From positions 310,001-374,000 of the forward strand of contig NZ_WPZQ01000002.1 of assembly GCF_013030265.1 (NCBI RefSeq): a DNA stretch of 64,000 bases, given 5' to 3'. The number at the start of each line of letters is the position of its first letter. The stretch's first letter is position 1. The position numbers were made by a program, and so were the translations under genes. This document shows positions 8,980 through 17,558 of the stretch, piece after piece. The notes under the pieces were generated by a model that was not told the DNA's origin, did not search any database, and saw only the letters and a list, made by a program, of their open reading frames with translations. Source of the stretch: Ruegeria arenilitoris (GTDB lineage Bacteria; Pseudomonadota; Alphaproteobacteria; Rhodobacterales; Rhodobacteraceae).

Positions 8980-9636
8980 ATGGAATGGATGCGTGAAATA
9001 GATGGATACTGCGAACGGTTGTCGCCCGCCTATTGGGCCGAGCCGGTAAACGCAGTAACAAATGCTGCTTTTCTGGTTGCGGCCTTGATTATGTGGTTGC
9101 GTGTGCGCGGGCAGGGGATGCCTTTGGCGAACCTGCTGGTAGCGTTGCTGGCGATCATTGGGGTAGGCAGCTATTTGTTCCATACGCATGCCCGGGTCTG
9201 GGCCGCGATTGCTGATACAACCCCAATTTTATTGTTCATTCTGGTCTATATCTACGCTGTAAATCGGGACATCTGGAAACTGAAAACGTGGCAGGCTTTG
9301 GGATTGACCGCGTTGTTCTTTCCCTACGCAGCACTGACAATTCCGCTTTTCCAATTTATTCCGGGGATCGGTGGATCGGCGGCCTATGCGCCGGTGCCTC
9401 TTTTGATCCTGATCTATGCCGCTTTGCTGCGCGGCAGAGATCCGCAAACCGCGCACGGATTGGCTATCGGTGCAGTGATCCTGATCGCCTCTATCACTTT
9501 CCGTGCACTGGATGAGCCTATGTGCAACCGCTTGCCGCTGGGTACACATTTTATGTGGCATATTCTCAATGCCATCATGCTGGGATGGATGATCGAGGTG
9601 TATCGCAGAGCTGTGGTGCGCAGCCGATTTTCATAG
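8980..9636 (+). CDS. Ceramidase-family (CREST) integral membrane hydrolase
   Basis: 218 residues, about seven hydrophobic segments. The alkaline-ceramidase signature positions are visible: E-x2-N-x3-N in AEPVNAVTN, S-x2-F-H in GSYLFH, the Asp of DTTPILLF, and two histidines in HFMWH near the C-terminus. These residues make the zinc/catalytic site of CREST hydrolases. Substrate unknown; ceramide or another amide lipid such as an ornithine lipid is possible. ATG at 8980 was kept; a second ATG lies three codons later. Confidence 0.85.
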   Translation: MEWMREIDGYCERLSPAYWAEPVNAVTNAAFLVAALIMWLRVRGQGMPLANLLVALLAIIGVGSYLFHTHARVWAAIADTTPILLFILVYIYAVNRDIWKLKTWQALGLTALFFPYAALTIPLFQFIPGIGGSAAYAPVPLLILIYAALLRGRDPQTAHGLAIGAVILIASITFRALDEPMCNRLPLGTHFMWHILNAIMLGWMIEVYRRAVVRSRFS

Positions 9637-9653
9637 CTGTGATGTAGTGGCTG

Positions 9654-10343
9654 TCAGGAGTTGGAGCTCTTGATAATCTTCGCGACACGCTCACCGATGA
9701 TGCGGCTCGACTTGCGGGACGGATGAATCAAATCGAACGAGAAATATGAGGCATCGCCCGGTTTTGCGACATCCTGAGCAGAGACATAGATGATGCCGTC
9801 ATCATGCTCGGCAAGTTTCGCTATGCGCGCTTCAAACTCGTCACCTTCGCTTTTGCAATGCTCAATCGGAGTAATCAGTTCAGGGCTTCGCAGATAGCCG
9901 ACATAAATTACTTTCGTGCCAGTCTTACGGATTTCGCGCAGGAAGCTGGGAACTTGCCCGGATTGCCCATCGGCCGAAATCATCTTGTTCAGAACGGGTC
10001 CGCATCTTGAACAACCGCACCCAAGCATCAGGTCGTTGCCGCCACCGTTTACAATGGCCCAGTCCCACTGACCCTCGATGAACTGAGCCTGAACACCTGA
10101 GGTTGGCTTTCCATCGTCGGTGAATCTTGTTTGCATCCATGCCGCCGAGGCCGATCGGTCCAGAACTGGTGCGCCGATCCTCTCTTCGACGACGTCCGGA
10201 ATGGCTGAACCTGACATGGAATTCCACGCCATAAGCGAGTCGCCAACAGCAATAACTTTTGCGTCGGGCGTGCTTGACGGAACTTCCTGGCATCCCATCA
10301 GGAAGCTGATCAGACCAATTAGCAGAAACAGTTTTTTGGGCAT
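9654..10343 (-). CDS. SGNH/GDSL-type esterase, lipoprotein
   Basis: 229 residues. Lipobox LMGC with Cys18 indicates a membrane-anchored periplasmic lipoprotein. SGNH blocks are present: VGDSL with Ser36 as nucleophile, NGGGNDLMLG (block III Asn), and DLIHPS with the catalytic Asp-x2-His. Predicted carboxyl-ester hydrolase or O-deacetylase; substrate unknown. Convergent with the ceramidase gene (17 bp between stops). Confidence 0.85.
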   Translation of the reverse strand: MPKKLFLLIGLISFLMGCQEVPSSTPDAKVIAVGDSLMAWNSMSGSAIPDVVEERIGAPVLDRSASAAWMQTRFTDDGKPTSGVQAQFIEGQWDWAIVNGGGNDLMLGCGCSRCGPVLNKMISADGQSGQVPSFLREIRKTGTKVIYVGYLRSPELITPIEHCKSEGDEFEARIAKLAEHDDGIIYVSAQDVAKPGDASYFSFDLIHPSRKSSRIIGERVAKIIKSSNS

Positions 10344-10438
10344 GGCAGACTCAGTTTTGGAAATGTCTTTTGAACAAAAAGACAGGCAATTGGTAAATTC
10401 GAGGTTAATCTCTAAATGATACTATATTTGCGAGCTAT

Positions 10439-11002
10439 TCAGTTTCGAAAAGCCGATGCAAGCTGATCGGGCAAATCAAATTCTTTGAGGACACGCGCAC
10501 GACCTTCATCAGACATTTTGCGTGCTGTTTTTTCGACAATGCTCTGAATCTTTTCAGCCGAATGCTTGGAGGCGAAGGGCTGAAAATACCACTTCAGGAA
10601 GACAAAGCAGATCACATCTTCCAGGGCCTGCACTTCGGCGTCTCTTTTGATGCCTTGCTTGCGCAGCATGCGTCCCACTGCATCAATCTGATCCGGTTCG
10701 TAACCCGCCCGCGCCATCAAATATGCGACAACCTGAGCATGATGTTCGCCTTGAGCGCGCCGCCATGTAAGATATCCGGTCCGACCTACCGGATACTCAG
10801 ATCGTGCAAGTTTCCAGCGTTCGACATGTTGCCCGCGTGCTGCGATCTGCAAAGGTTCCGAGGCGCCTGGGAACAGGCGATTCAGTTCTGCAGTCATCCG
10901 CTTTCCATAGAGCAGAGTCTCAGGCTGGTTATCATCCATGTTGGGATCGGCAGAGTTGGCCGCATCAATGGCGTCCAGCACTTTTTGCATCCGCGCGCTC
11001 AT
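10439..11002 (-). CDS. DUF4202 domain-containing protein
   Basis: 187 residues, the whole length matching the DUF4202 type (LYGKRMTAELNRLFP at about 32-46; HVERWKLARSEYPVGRTGYLTWR at 64-86). Several His, Asp and Glu residues in the middle (QGEHHAQVVAYLM; EDVICFVFLKWYF) recall HD-like hydrolase folds, but I cannot show a complete HD motif. Function unknown. Lies 95 bp upstream of the SGNH gene on the same strand. Confidence 0.8.
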   Translation of the reverse strand: MSARMQKVLDAIDAANSADPNMDDNQPETLLYGKRMTAELNRLFPGASEPLQIAARGQHVERWKLARSEYPVGRTGYLTWRRAQGEHHAQVVAYLMARAGYEPDQIDAVGRMLRKQGIKRDAEVQALEDVICFVFLKWYFQPFASKHSAEKIQSIVEKTARKMSDEGRARVLKEFDLPDQLASAFRN

Positions 11003-11174
11003 TTTTCGCTCCGGTCCTTGCTTGGCTTCAGGCGTAGTGCCGCATGTCGCCGCGATAGCTTGATCTGTTCACGTTAATGAATGGCTGAGCGGATTGCAGC
11101 ATTCAATCGAAAAGAAGCGAAGCAGAGAATAAATAGGCCGGATTTAGGGGGCGAGTTTTAGAGATATGTATCAG

Positions 11175-11206
11175 GGCCGGGCCATAGGGGAGGGAATGGC
11201 CCGGCC
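11175..11206 (-). terminator. Probable terminator of the 52-residue peptide gene
   Basis: A perfect 11-bp inverted repeat, GGCCGGGCCAT (11175-11185) and ATGGCCCGGCC (11196-11206), with a 10-nt loop, lies 20 bp downstream of the minus-strand stop at 11227. The T tract after it is weak. Confidence 0.6.
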
Positions 11207-11226
11207 ATCTTGCAATCATCATCCGG

Positions 11227-11385
11227 TTATTTGCGAATGGCAGACTTATCCTGAGTTACCTGATCGGCCGACTGGTCGGGGAAAGTCAGCAAGGGGGTCA
11301 AGTTGGTATCAGGAATGCCCAGAGCCATTGCTGGCGCAGACAATGTTGCAAGTGTCAGTGAAAGGGTGATCATCAGGGATTTCAT
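11227..11385 (-). CDS. 52-residue secreted small protein
   Basis: An ATG at 11385 behind GGAGAA opens a frame of 52 codons to TAA at 11227. The N-terminus is a classic signal peptide (MKSLMITLSLTLATLSAPAMA, cleavage expected after about residue 21), leaving a 31-residue polar mature peptide with the sequence LGIPDTNLTPLLTFPDQ in its first half. No family recognised. It has its own hairpin terminator and two operator-like inverted repeats in its promoter region, which supports a real, regulated gene. Confidence 0.65.
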   Translation of the reverse strand: MKSLMITLSLTLATLSAPAMALGIPDTNLTPLLTFPDQSADQVTQDKSAIRK

Positions 11386-11400
11386 GGCCGTTCTCCAAAC

Positions 11401-11416
11401 TGAACTGTTCCGTTCA
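11401..11416. promoter_or_regulatory. Operator-like inverted repeat (proximal)
   Basis: TGAAC-N6-GTTCA, 15 bp upstream of the start of the 52-residue peptide gene on the minus strand. It shares arms and spacing with the distal repeat 57 bp away, so a dimeric regulator (TetR-like size) may bind both. Confidence 0.45.
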
Positions 11417-11454
11417 CTTCATTAAGTGTTGGCACCGCCGGTCTTCAATGGAGA

Positions 11455-11476
11455 AAGTGAACTAACGGGTTCACTT
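11455..11476. promoter_or_regulatory. Operator-like inverted repeat (distal)
   Basis: AAGTGAAC-N6-GTTCACTT, perfect 8-bp arms. Same TGAAC-N6-GTTCA core as the repeat at 11401-11416. It lies between the divergent 52-residue peptide gene and gatC, so could affect either. Confidence 0.5.
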
Positions 11477-11625
11477 CTGTGCATAGCAGGTATTCAAATC
11501 TGATTAGGTCAACTCCTAAGACGACTCGAACAAGGCAGGGAGTTCATTGTGCACAGTGTTTGCCAGTGGTCTTGCGACTGCTGCGGCAGACAGGTAAATG
11601 CCGGGTAACGCATATGAGGGTTCCC

Positions 11626-11913
11626 ATGTCGATTGACCAAAGCACCGCCGCCAAGGTGGCCAAACTGGCCCGGATCAAGGTCGAGGATGACGCGCTGCCG
11701 GCGCTGGCATCTGAATTCAACACCATTCTTGGGTTCATCGAGCAATTGAATGAAGTAGACGTCGAAGGCGTTGAGCCGATGGTTTCGGTCGAGCCGATGC
11801 GCCTGAAACGTCGTGAGGATGTGGTCACCGATGGCAATCAGCAGGACAAGATTCTGGCCAATGCCCCCGATGCACGCGAAGGCTTTTTCGCCGTTCCCAA
11901 GGTTGTGGAGTAA
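11626..11913 (+). CDS. gatC: Asp/Glu-tRNA amidotransferase subunit GatC
   Basis: 95 residues from the ATG at 11626 (MSIDQSTAAKVAKLARI); the upstream open frame is non-coding leader. Small subunit of GatCAB, which amidates Glu-tRNA-Gln and Asp-tRNA-Asn. Conserved features seen are the helical KLARIKVEDDA region, LGFIEQLNEVDVEGVEPM, and LANAPDAREGFFAVPKVVE at the C-terminus. It ends 3 bp before gatA, so the two are translationally close and surely cotranscribed. Confidence 0.97.
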   Translation: MSIDQSTAAKVAKLARIKVEDDALPALASEFNTILGFIEQLNEVDVEGVEPMVSVEPMRLKRREDVVTDGNQQDKILANAPDAREGFFAVPKVVE

Positions 11914-11916
11914 GAC

Positions 11917-13404
11917 ATGAGCGATCTGAACAAACTGGGCCTGGCCGATGCTCGTGACGCGTTGCGCGCTGGTGACGTAACCTCTGTCGAGCTGACAGAA
12001 TCCTGCCTGAAGGCGATTGATGACGCAGATGCGCTGAACGCTTTTGTCCACAAAACGCCCGAGATCGCGCTCGAGCGCGCCAAGGCGGCGGATGAGCGGA
12101 TCAAGGGTGGTGATGCCCCTTCAATGTGTGGCTTGCCTATTGGTATCAAGGACCTGTTCTGCACCAAGGGTGTCCCCTCACAGGCGGCTTCGAAAATTCT
12201 TGAAGGTTTCAAGCCTGAATACGAATCCACTGTCTCCCAACAACTGGCCGATTCAGGCGCGGTAATGTTGGGTAAGCTGAACATGGACGAGTTTGCCATG
12301 GGTTCGTCCAACGAAACATCGATCTACGGCAACGCGGTCAGCCCGTGGCGCCGTGGTAACGACGACGCGCAGCTTACGCCGGGCGGCTCATCGGGTGGTT
12401 CTGCCTCTGCTGTGGCTGCAGATCTGTGCCTTGCTGCCACCGGTACTGATACTGGTGGTTCGATCCGCCAGCCTGCTGCCTTTACCGGCATCACCGGTAT
12501 CAAGCCAACCTACGGACGCTGCTCTCGCTGGGGCATCATCGCGTTTGCATCTTCGCTGGATCAGGCCGGTCCGATGACCAAGAACGTGCGCGACGCGGCA
12601 ATCATGCTCGAAGCGATGTGCGGTCACGACTCGAAGGATTCCACCAGCGCGGAACTGGCCGTCCCGAATTTTGAGGCGATGCTGACCGGTGACATCAAGG
12701 GCAAGAAAATCGGTATCCCTAAGGAATACCGCATGGAGGGCATGCCCGCCGAGATTGAGAAGCTGTGGGCCGATGGCGCTGAAATGCTGAAAGCAGCAGG
12801 TGCCGAGATTGTCGATATTTCTCTGCCGCACACGAAATATGCGCTGCCTGCATATTATGTGATCGCTCCGGCCGAGGCTTCGTCGAACCTCGCCCGCTAT
12901 GACGGTGTGCGCTATGGCCGCCGTGCCACGCTGGCGCAGGGTGATGGCATCACCGAGATGTATGAAAAGACCCGTGCCGAGGGCTTTGGCCACGAAGTTC
13001 AGCGCCGTGTCATGGTCGGAACCTATGTTCTGTCGGCTGGTTTCTATGATGCCTACTACAACCGTGCACGTAAGGTGCGGAACCTGATCAAGAAAGACTT
13101 TGAAGATGTCTTTGCCGCAGGTATCGACGCCATCCTGACCCCGGCCACGCCTTCGGCCTCTTTCGGTCTGGGTGAAATGACCGAGGCTGACCCTGTTCAA
13201 ATGTATTTGAACGACGTGTTCACGGTGACCGTAAACCTGGCTGGTCTGCCCGGTATTTCGGTGCCTGCTGGTCTGGACACACAAGGTCTGCCATTGGGGC
13301 TGCAGTTGATCGGTCGCCCGTGGGAAGAAGGTGACCTGCTTAACACCGCCTACGCCCTTGAAGAGGCCGCAGGGTTTGTGGCCAAGCCCGGGAAATGGTG
13401 GTAA
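11917..13404 (+). CDS. gatA: Asp/Glu-tRNA amidotransferase subunit GatA
   Basis: 495 residues, full length for the amidase-signature family. The Ser-cisSer-Lys triad is predicted at K78 (GIKDLF), S158 (PGGSSGGS) and S182 ([11 protein letters not shown]). It liberates ammonia from glutamine and channels it to GatB for transamidation of misacylated tRNA. gatB is not in the window, as is common in alphaproteobacteria. Confidence 0.98.
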   Translation: MSDLNKLGLADARDALRAGDVTSVELTESCLKAIDDADALNAFVHKTPEIALERAKAADERIKGGDAPSMCGLPIGIKDLFCTKGVPSQAASKILEGFKPEYESTVSQQLADSGAVMLGKLNMDEFAMGSSNETSIYGNAVSPWRRGNDDAQLTPGGSSGGSASAVAADLCLAATGTDTGGSIRQPAAFTGITGIKPTYGRCSRWGIIAFASSLDQAGPMTKNVRDAAIMLEAMCGHDSKDSTSAELAVPNFEAMLTGDIKGKKIGIPKEYRMEGMPAEIEKLWADGAEMLKAAGAEIVDISLPHTKYALPAYYVIAPAEASSNLARYDGVRYGRRATLAQGDGITEMYEKTRAEGFGHEVQRRVMVGTYVLSAGFYDAYYNRARKVRNLIKKDFEDVFAAGIDAILTPATPSASFGLGEMTEADPVQMYLNDVFTVTVNLAGLPGISVPAGLDTQGLPLGLQLIGRPWEEGDLLNTAYALEEAAGFVAKPGKWW

Positions 13405-13443
13405 GCCTCAGGGCAACAAAACTAAGCAGAGCGGAGCAGCCAA

Positions 13444-14157
13444 ATGCGCAAATTGCTTCTGATCTCGGCCATTGGGCTAATCGCTGGATGTGAGACCGTG
13501 GCACCAGTTGCCGGGACAGGTTTCAACACGCCCCAGTATCAGGCGCAGCGCGAAGCGCAGCTGGCAGGGCAGGGTGTTGCGGGAAATCCGCTTCTGCCTC
13601 CGTCCGAAGTCTCGCAGCAACCGCTGTCGGCGCAAGGTGCGGCGACAGCGATACCGCCGACCACCGGTGACAGCGCTGGCGACATCGCAAATCAGACGGC
13701 CGCCGCACTGGCGAGCACGTCGGGGCAGACGGTATCGTCCACAACCGTAGCTCCTTCGAGCAATACCGGTATATCTGACGAACAGGATTTCGGCGCTGTA
13801 TCCAACCGGCGTAGCATCGAATCTGACGCCGCGCGGATTGAACAGAACCGCCAGACCTATGAAGTGGTCGCGCCAACCGCGGTGCCTCAGCGTAGCCAGG
13901 ATGGTCAGCCCAATATTGTACAATATGCGCTGAGCACATCTAACCCGGTTGGTACGCAGCTTTACAGCCGCGCTGGTTTTAACCTGCAGGCCAAAGCTGA
14001 ACGGAACTGTGCTCAGTACCCATCATCGGATCAGGCGCAGATCGCATTCCTGTCCAATGGTGGCCCGCAGCGGGATCGCAAAGGTCTGGATCCCGACGGT
14101 GATGGATTTGCGTGCAGCTGGGATCCAAGCCCGTTCCGCAGTGCGGTCAACAACTGA
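13444..14157 (+). CDS. Lipoprotein with C-terminal Excalibur-like calcium-binding motif
   Basis: 237 residues. Lipobox IAGC gives Cys16 as the lipidated residue. A long low-complexity region rich in Ala, Ser, Thr, Gln (about 20-165) is followed by a C-terminal module with CAQYPSSDQAQIAF, GGPQRDRKGLDPDGDGFAC; the Asp-rich DPDGDG loop with flanking cysteines matches the Excalibur pattern. Likely surface or periplasmic and calcium-responsive, but the function is unknown. The amidase gene starts 7 bp after its stop, suggesting a cell-wall context. Confidence 0.8.
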   Translation: MRKLLLISAIGLIAGCETVAPVAGTGFNTPQYQAQREAQLAGQGVAGNPLLPPSEVSQQPLSAQGAATAIPPTTGDSAGDIANQTAAALASTSGQTVSSTTVAPSSNTGISDEQDFGAVSNRRSIESDAARIEQNRQTYEVVAPTAVPQRSQDGQPNIVQYALSTSNPVGTQLYSRAGFNLQAKAERNCAQYPSSDQAQIAFLSNGGPQRDRKGLDPDGDGFACSWDPSPFRSAVNN

Positions 14158-14164
14158 GTCGCTG

Positions 14165-14827
14165 GTGCCGATCTGGCACCCGTCCCCTAATTTCGGACCA
14201 CGCCGGGATGGTCTCGAACCGTCTTTGGTGGTCATCCACTATACAGCCATGGATTCTGCCGAGGCGGCGCTTGAACGCCTGTGCGACCCGGCCGCCGAGG
14301 TGTCGGCGCATTACCTGATCGCTGGCGATGGGCGCCTTTGGCAGATGGTTCGTGAGGAAGACCGCGCGTGGCACGCTGGCGCAGGGGAATGGCGAGGCCA
14401 AAAGGATATCAACTCCCGTTCAATCGGAATCGAGCTCGACAATCGTGGCGATCACCCGTTTTCCGAACTCCAAATGGCAGCTCTGGAGAATCTGCTTCAG
14501 GACATCATGGATAGGTGGGGCATAGCTCCTGATGGGGTGATTGGTCATTCTGACATGGCGCCCGGTCGCAAGTTCGATCCCGGAGCACGTTTTGACTGGC
14601 AAAGACTAGAACGGAAGAAACTGGCGCAACAACGCAGCTTTGGTGAAAATCCGCAAGCTGCAGCGATGCAATCGTTTCGTGCTTTAGCGCATGATGCAGG
14701 GTTCACAGCCGAAGCCGATGACGAGGTTCTGTTGGCCGCTGTTCGGCTAAGATACCGCCCCTGGGCGAAAGGGCCATTAGAGCCGACTGATCTTTCCCCG
14801 CTTCGCAATACTATTCGCCGGACCTGA
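14165..14827 (+). CDS. N-acetylmuramoyl-L-alanine amidase, AmpD/AmiD-like
   Basis: 220 residues from a GTG at 14165 (reads V-PIWHPSPNFGPRRDG). Amidase_2 fold: zinc ligands are expected at the His of VVIHYTAM, the His of GVIGHSDMAPGRKFDPG and the Asp of that block; the HYLIAGDGRLWQMV and SIGIELDN strands are typical. A peptidoglycan-binding-like C-terminal helix region follows. No signal peptide is visible, so it probably acts on cytosolic anhydro-muropeptides during recycling, although export cannot be excluded. The frame stays open far upstream only as a shadow of the lipoprotein gene. Confidence 0.88.
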   Translation: MPIWHPSPNFGPRRDGLEPSLVVIHYTAMDSAEAALERLCDPAAEVSAHYLIAGDGRLWQMVREEDRAWHAGAGEWRGQKDINSRSIGIELDNRGDHPFSELQMAALENLLQDIMDRWGIAPDGVIGHSDMAPGRKFDPGARFDWQRLERKKLAQQRSFGENPQAAAMQSFRALAHDAGFTAEADDEVLLAAVRLRYRPWAKGPLEPTDLSPLRNTIRRT

Positions 14828-14946
14828 CTGCGCTTCACTTAGCTGCAAATGCCAAAGGGTTGAATTGGCTGTTGGCAAACAAGGAGCTGTCCCCTTCGTC
14901 ACCGTCTACACTTGACGTTGTCACGCCTTAGGCATACCCACTCCCG

Positions 14947-15363
14947 GCGCGGAGGGCCGGATGGCCGCTGGGGTGCAAACCCGAGAGGAAAGTCCGGACT
15001 CCACAAGGCAACGGTGCCGGGTAACGCCCGGGCGGGGAAACCCGACGGAAAGCGCCACAGAAAACAAACCGCTTTGGTGATTCAGAGGTTCGCCTCCGGC
15101 AATCCAGAGTAAGGATGAAACGGTGGGGTAAGAGCCCACCGCGTCCTTGGCAACAGGGATGGCACGGCAAGCCCCACCGGGAGCAATGCCGAATAGGGTC
15201 CCCGCGCGGGCCGGTCGGCGTAAGCCGATACCGCCGCTAGGCATGCCTTGGCCGAGAGGGACCGGGTTGGCAGCTGGAGCCGTGCAGCAATGCACGGCCT
15301 AGATGAATGGTCATCGAAGGGGGTAACCCCTGAACAGGATCCGGCTTACAGGCCCTCCGCGCA
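14947..15363 (+). ncRNA. rnpB: RNase P RNA, bacterial type A
   Basis: Catalytic RNA of RNase P that matures tRNA 5' ends. The ends pair as helix P1: GCGCGGAGGGCC (14947-14958) with GGCCCTCCGCGC (15351-15362). Conserved core segments are present: GAGGAAAGTCCGGACTCC (about 14989-15003), ACAGAAA near 15057, GGTAAGAGCCCACC near 15126-15140, and the 3' universal stretch AGATGAATGGTCATC then CAGGATCCGGCTTACAG. A short T run (15365-15368) follows P1 and could end transcription. Precise 5' and 3' ends are estimated from P1. Confidence 0.96.
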
Positions 15364-15371
15364 AGTTTTCC

Positions 15372-15704
15372 TCAACCTCCCGGAGGTGTGTAGACACCGG
15401 TCAGTTCAGCAGCCTTTTCGGTGATTGCCACAAAGTCCTCTGCGGTCCAGGCGCGTACGGTTTCTACATCCGAAACTGCGCCCGAAGCAGCGACAGCCAT
15501 TCCGACGGCGACAGCGTCCGTACCATCCGGGGCTTCGCTAATGACAACCACATCGTTTCTGCCGGTCGTGACATAAAACGAAATCAGTCTGCCGCCGACT
15601 TTTTCCAACAATGCCTTTACGGGGCCAGTGCGATTTTCCGGCTTCTTCAGCATCCCTTTGACGCCCGCATGTGAATATGACGCGTAGGTAATGAAAATAG
15701 GCAT
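15372..15704 (-). CDS. GYD domain-containing protein
   Basis: 110 residues, matching the GYD family along its length (MPIFITYASYSHAGVKGML; GRLISFYVTTGRNDVVVISEAPD). Small cytosolic alpha-beta protein of unknown function. ATG at 15704 behind AGGAGATCGAT. Convergent with rnpB. Confidence 0.85.
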   Translation of the reverse strand: MPIFITYASYSHAGVKGMLKKPENRTGPVKALLEKVGGRLISFYVTTGRNDVVVISEAPDGTDAVAVGMAVAASGAVSDVETVRAWTAEDFVAITEKAAELTGVYTPPGG

Positions 15705-15770
15705 ATCGATCTCCTAACGAGAGGGTTTTGGGACCATTGATTGGGCCGGTCCCCTGGCCGGATAATTTAC

Positions 15771-16613
15771 TCAGCTTGCTGAAAAGATCGGAGCAGAGAT
15801 CAGCCAGACACCAAAAGCGATCAGGACAATCCCTGTCGCAGGGGCAACCCACTGGGCGCGAGGAAGCAATTTTTCCAACGCCACATACAGTGCTATCCCA
15901 ACGATCCAGAGCAGGTTCATGATGCCACCCACAAAGAGAAGGGCCATCAACGCCCAACAGCAGCCAAGGCAATAAAGCCCGTGTAGCGTGCCGGTGCGAA
16001 GCGCTCCTGTCGCGCCGGAACGATGATGCTTTGCGAGGAATTGTGCGGGGCTTTGGCAGTGACGTAGACAAGCGGTTTTCAGGCTTGAAAGCTGATAGAC
16101 GCCGGCTGCAACTAATACGAATCCTGCAAAGGTCTTGGACCGGATTGTCATCATCGGCCCATCCGACAGCCCAATGTGCTCCAAACCCCATTGAGCGCCC
16201 GTTGCAAGCGCGCTGAAGGCAGCCCACGCTATGAGATAACCCGACAGGAAAACGAGGCCGAGCAGGGCGACCTGGTCCTTTTCAGACCCCATTCGTTTGA
16301 TCGCAACATAGAGCAGGACGGTCGGCGCGGCGCTGGGTGTCATCATCGCGATCATCATCACCCACCACATCAGAAAGATGAGCACCCAATAGGTGGCGCT
16401 CCAGTGCGGTGCAGCACCCATCGACATCGGTTCGCCTATTGGGCCAGCCATGCGTGTCATCTGAATGGCGGACATTTCCATGCCAACGCCCGCGATAGTG
16501 TACCAGGATGCACCCAACAGAATCAGGCAGACACTGAACAGAACAATTGTGCGATCATGCCTTAACAGGCTCTCGACCGCCCCGGTTTGGGGCGGCTTGG
16601 AATTGATAGACAC
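15771..16613 (-). CDS. DUF2182 membrane protein (predicted metal-binding)
   Basis: 280 residues from a GTG at 16613. About seven hydrophobic segments. The family hallmarks are LKTACLRHCQSP (C-x2-HC) and HGLYCLGCCWALM, clusters of Cys and His that have led the family to be described as metal-binding; a Met-rich segment (MWWVMMIAMMTPSAAP) adds further soft-metal ligands. It begins 13 bp after the DUF1326 gene. Role in metal (perhaps copper) handling is inference. Confidence 0.85.
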   Translation of the reverse strand: MSINSKPPQTGAVESLLRHDRTIVLFSVCLILLGASWYTIAGVGMEMSAIQMTRMAGPIGEPMSMGAAPHWSATYWVLIFLMWWVMMIAMMTPSAAPTVLLYVAIKRMGSEKDQVALLGLVFLSGYLIAWAAFSALATGAQWGLEHIGLSDGPMMTIRSKTFAGFVLVAAGVYQLSSLKTACLRHCQSPAQFLAKHHRSGATGALRTGTLHGLYCLGCCWALMALLFVGGIMNLLWIVGIALYVALEKLLPRAQWVAPATGIVLIAFGVWLISAPIFSAS

Positions 16614-16626
16614 AGGATCGCTCCGG

Positions 16627-17262
16627 CTACGCGCCGATCACACCGTGGCCCGAGATATTCAGGTGAGCCAGATGTGCATGCGTAGCGTCGAATGTCAGGC
16701 TGATTGCTCCGCCATTGGTTTTGGCGGATCCCGACGCAGCTTCGGCATGGCGATACTCAAATCCGTTTGGCAACTGGATTGAGGCACGATGCGGTGCGCC
16801 CGATACAATATGCGGGATCGGGTTGACCTCGACGTCAAATACTCCCGGAGCTCTGGCATAGCCCCTGCGCTCTTCGCGATCCCAGTTGAGTTCGATTGGG
16901 ATAAAGAGTGTTTCATGCTTCGTGGGTGCCATCGCACTGTAAACGTACCACATGGTCGCCATCTCATCGGTGTCTTCGCCCGTCATTATGGCTTGTAGGG
17001 CAGCCCTCTGATCAGCATTGGCCTTGTCGTCAATGATCAGCTGCATCTGGCCGTTGCCCTCATGAATAGGGCCAGGCCAGTAATAAACACCCGCAGCTCG
17101 AACGCCGGCAAGATCCGTGTCCCCGTACCGCCCGCTCATAATGTCAAAGACCACAACAGCCTCACAGTTCCCATGGGTTGGAAGAACGCTGAACTGGCAT
17201 GGGCAACCGAAGTTGCAATTGCAATTGGCCAGTTCTTCGCCCTGAATAGTCCATTCAGTCAT
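16627..17262 (-). CDS. DUF1326 domain-containing protein
   Basis: 211 residues from the ATG at 17262 (MTEWTIQGEELANCNC), with GGGGGG upstream; the frame is open further upstream but that portion is not protein-like. The cysteine cluster CNCNFGCPCQF at about residues 13-23 is the family hallmark and could bind metal. No signal peptide. It precedes the DUF2182 gene by 13 bp, a recurrent pairing; the two probably act together. Confidence 0.85.
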   Translation of the reverse strand: MTEWTIQGEELANCNCNFGCPCQFSVLPTHGNCEAVVVFDIMSGRYGDTDLAGVRAAGVYYWPGPIHEGNGQMQLIIDDKANADQRAALQAIMTGEDTDEMATMWYVYSAMAPTKHETLFIPIELNWDREERRGYARAPGVFDVEVNPIPHIVSGAPHRASIQLPNGFEYRHAEAASGSAKTNGGAISLTFDATHAHLAHLNISGHGVIGA

Positions 17263-17471
17263 GATAGCCCCCCAAGAAAAATCGAACCTAAAAACCCTGC
17301 TGACAGAGTTTGTTGCCCGTTTCTGATACCTCGCAAATTGAGCCCGCAATTGGCTTCTTGGCATTGTGGAGTGGGCAGAGATTATCACGGATCCGTGAAC
17401 TCTCCAAACCACTGCGCGGGAAAGCGCCAGTTCGTATCAAATGATTTGTGATGCTTGTTGGCCGATTCTGG

Positions 17472-17499
17472 TTGACTCGGGCGTGCCAGCGGGTAAAAG
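17472..17499 (+). promoter_or_regulatory. Candidate sigma-70 promoter of rpmG
   Basis: TTGACT (17472-17477), 16-bp spacer, TAAAAG (17494-17499), about 60 bp before the rpmG start. An imperfect hairpin (CCGAAAGGC at 17521-17529 with GCCTTTTCGG at 17534-17543) lies in the leader just before the ribosome binding site. Confidence 0.45.
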
Positions 17500-17558
17500 C
17501 GCACGCTCATAGGAATTCAACCGAAAGGCCCCTGCCTTTTCGGACGCAGGAGATAACC

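Noticed and set aside
11390-11480. Alphaproteobacterial LexA box (GTTC-N7-GTTC or GAAC-N7-GAAC)
   Set aside because: GTTC and GAAC are frequent here, but no pair has the 7-base direct spacing; the arrangement is an inverted repeat instead.
12388-13284. Long open frame on the minus strand inside gatA
   Set aside because: It is the antisense shadow of gatA: no ribosome binding site and an His/Arg-rich, low-order product.
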